Shown here piece after piece: positions 20,001 through 21,507 of a DNA stretch of 21,507 nt (position 1 is the first letter of the stretch; every line of letters begins with the position of its first letter). Both the position numbers and the translations under genes were made by a program. Location: NCBI GenBank assembly GCA_000934455.1, contig KN886396.1:28853-50359 (forward strand). The letters run 5' to 3'. Source of the stretch: Apostichopus parvimensis. Lineage: Eukaryota > Echinodermata > Holothuroidea > Aspidochirotida > Stichopodidae. Under the pieces are notes generated by a model. It was not told where the DNA came from. It did no database searches and was given only the letters and a program-made list of their open reading frames with translations.

Positions 20001-21020
20001 TATGTTACTTCTTATTTATAAATTCTTATATATAGTACAACGAATAATATTTAATTATCGAAAACAAAATTTGATTTGTTTGACAAAACGTTCTTCGAAA
20101 GGTCAATACCAAATACGTCATTATGTGTGGCTAATTTTGAAACGCGCCTCAATCGCTCCCTGCTCACCAGATCAAGCATGGCGTAAAATTGGATCTTTAG
20201 TCCTACAACTACTGTATCACTGGCGTTCAGAACTGGTCTTTCCCTCGGTGAATGGTTTTCTTGAGTTAATAAAAAGTGGCGAAGCTCTCCTTCAGCACTT
20301 TTGGGGTACCTGGCTGATATACCTGAGAAAGACAATCATATCATATATAACAGTCTATAAATGTACAAAAATAATACATCATTGTTGTTATGCATTTATA
20401 AACCATTGACGAGACCCCGAATTAAATTTACGGAACTCTTTTAACAAATATATATTCTTAGACTGTAAAGGAAATGTGTCAGTAAAGTTCGATCATTTGT
20501 TGTTGATTAATTTCAAATCGTTAAAATAAACCATCGACATCAAATAGAACAAAAATTAATATGTGACTGTCTTTTTGTTAATTAGATAGCCAATAAAAAA
20601 GTCATATTGCTAAGTCAAACGACAAAATTAATACGCTCAATTCAAATATCATTCTTCATTGTTGAAACCAACTTTAGTTTATTTTTATCAACCTCGTCCG
20701 GTTATGTCAAAGAATTACCAAGTGTAAAGTAAAAACCTTTCGTACCGTTATTTTAAATTCAACTTTGTACTTCTGGCCTATTTCATGTCATGTTTTAAAT
20801 TCAAAATATATAGTAACAGATTTATTCTACCGATTGCTAAATTGCTCAATATATTTCACGAAACATTATGTGATTACGTTCAAGGTTTTGCATGAATACA
20901 GACTGTCACGATGATTACTAAAATATTAAAAATTATTTATTTAACATATAACATTTTTAATTCAAATAATATCGTACCTGATACTATGGACACCAAAATA
21001 CAGATAGCTGGAATATCCAT
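17064..21020 (-). CDS. Nicotinic acetylcholine receptor-like Cys-loop channel subunit (non-alpha), seven exons
   Basis: Exons (minus strand, 5' to 3'): 21020-20978, 20322-20168, 19776-19732, 19239-19130, 18718-18608, 18206-17417 and 17210-17064. All introns are GT-AG, phases agree, and the sum is 1401 nt (466 aa plus stop). The 45- and 110-nt exons match nAChR exon sizes I know. The protein has a signal peptide (MDIPAICILVSIVSG), an extracellular domain with WLTMTWTDERMSWD (78-91), and a Cys-loop C152-C166 with 13 residues between and FPFD inside. Four membrane helices lie near 239-260, 268-288, 298-322 and 429-453. The pore has E266 at -1', L276 at 9' and D287 at 20', which implies a cation channel. 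Loop C lacks the paired cysteines and loop B lacks its Trp, so it is not a classical ACh-binding alpha subunit. The M3-M4 loop is short and proline-rich (about 394-406). N-glycosylation sequons are at N47, N94 and N202. It probably joins other subunits in a pentamer at the plasma membrane. Confidence 0.93.
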
Positions 21021-21507
21021 TTTAGACTAAACTGCATGTCACCTGTTTCCAAGGTAGTCAGAGACTGACAACGCACTGACTATAACCTTACTGGTCGCCT
21101 GCAGTAATATATTACCTTGCTGACTAGAGTTAATCAATGTATGTGTGTTTGCAGACTTTCAGTTTCAATGCAACGAAGTTATGACTAATTAAAAGGGAGA
21201 ACATAAGGAGATATGTATCCATTGTACAAGTATAAAGATCTTAGAAAACTAAAAAATAGTACAAGCTTTGTAGTTTTGAAACCTGACTAAGGTAATTGAG
21301 TTATTTGGTGGATCGTCAAGCTTACAACTCCAGAATCAGTCCAATGATCAACGATGAAACAAGGTTCAAGACAAAGTCTGATCCAACTTTACGCAGAGAG
21401 GGACATTTAGAGAGACTTCTCAGGAAACTCTATATGAACATTTATTCACTATTGAGAAACATTTTCAACACATTTCGTTTTACTGCAGTGTTTTCGATAA
21501 TAAACTA
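21021..21507 (-). promoter_or_regulatory. 5' flank of the channel gene, promoter not resolved
   Basis: The start context on the minus strand is good (tctaaaATGG). Just upstream are an E-box, CAGGTG (21040-21045), and a weak TATA-like ggttatag about 65 nt before the ATG (near 21080-21088). No stronger core-promoter element is recognisable and no other gene starts here. The promoter assignment rests on position only. Confidence 0.3.

Noticed and set aside
1-21507. CRISPR arrays, bacterial operons or phage genes
   Set aside because: No spaced identical repeats and no Shine-Dalgarno-led gene clusters. Spliced genes, LINE and MITE features show the DNA is eukaryotic.

Overview
The window looks like nuclear DNA from an animal, most likely a lophotrochozoan and probably a bivalve mollusc. 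The DNA is AT-rich and gene-poor. It holds a seven-exon gene with GT-AG introns of 200-650 bp, an intronless leucine-rich-repeat/immunoglobulin receptor gene, a decayed LINE and a small hAT-type MITE. The mollusc call is an inference: bivalves are known for large expansions of nicotinic-receptor-like subunits and of LRR/Ig transmembrane proteins. No species can be read from the sequence.

Layout. (1) At the left edge (27-66, minus strand) lies a possible first coding exon of a gene that runs off the window. (2) At 1633-3760 (plus) is a complete single-exon gene for a 525-aa AMIGO/Kekkon-like receptor: signal peptide, LRRs, LRRCT, Ig domain, one membrane pass and a tyrosine-rich tail. It has a recognisable promoter region and a polyadenylation signal. 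(3) At 4759-8176 is a block of diverged segmental duplications. Repeat B (5198-5502) is a second copy of the LRR gene's promoter, and its similarity stops at the place where the start codon should be. Repeat A occurs at 4759-5190, immediately before the B copy, and again at 7728-8176. (4) At about 9480-11640 (minus) is a dead non-LTR retrotransposon with endonuclease, RT and C-terminal fragments; its RT catalytic motif is damaged. (5) From 11640 to 16395 I see no gene. (6) At 16404-16746 is a 343-bp hAT-type MITE with a perfect 8-bp target-site duplication. (7) At 17064-21020 (minus) is a complete Cys-loop ligand-gated channel subunit gene. I assembled it from seven exons whose splice sites and phases all agree (1401 nt, 466 aa).

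The two intact genes both encode plasma-membrane receptor proteins, but nothing in the sequence ties them into one pathway. The most notable points are the orphan promoter copy with its duplicated upstream segment, the Cys-loop subunit that keeps a cation-channel pore but lacks the acetylcholine-binding residues, and the cleanly delimited MITE next to that gene's 3' end.
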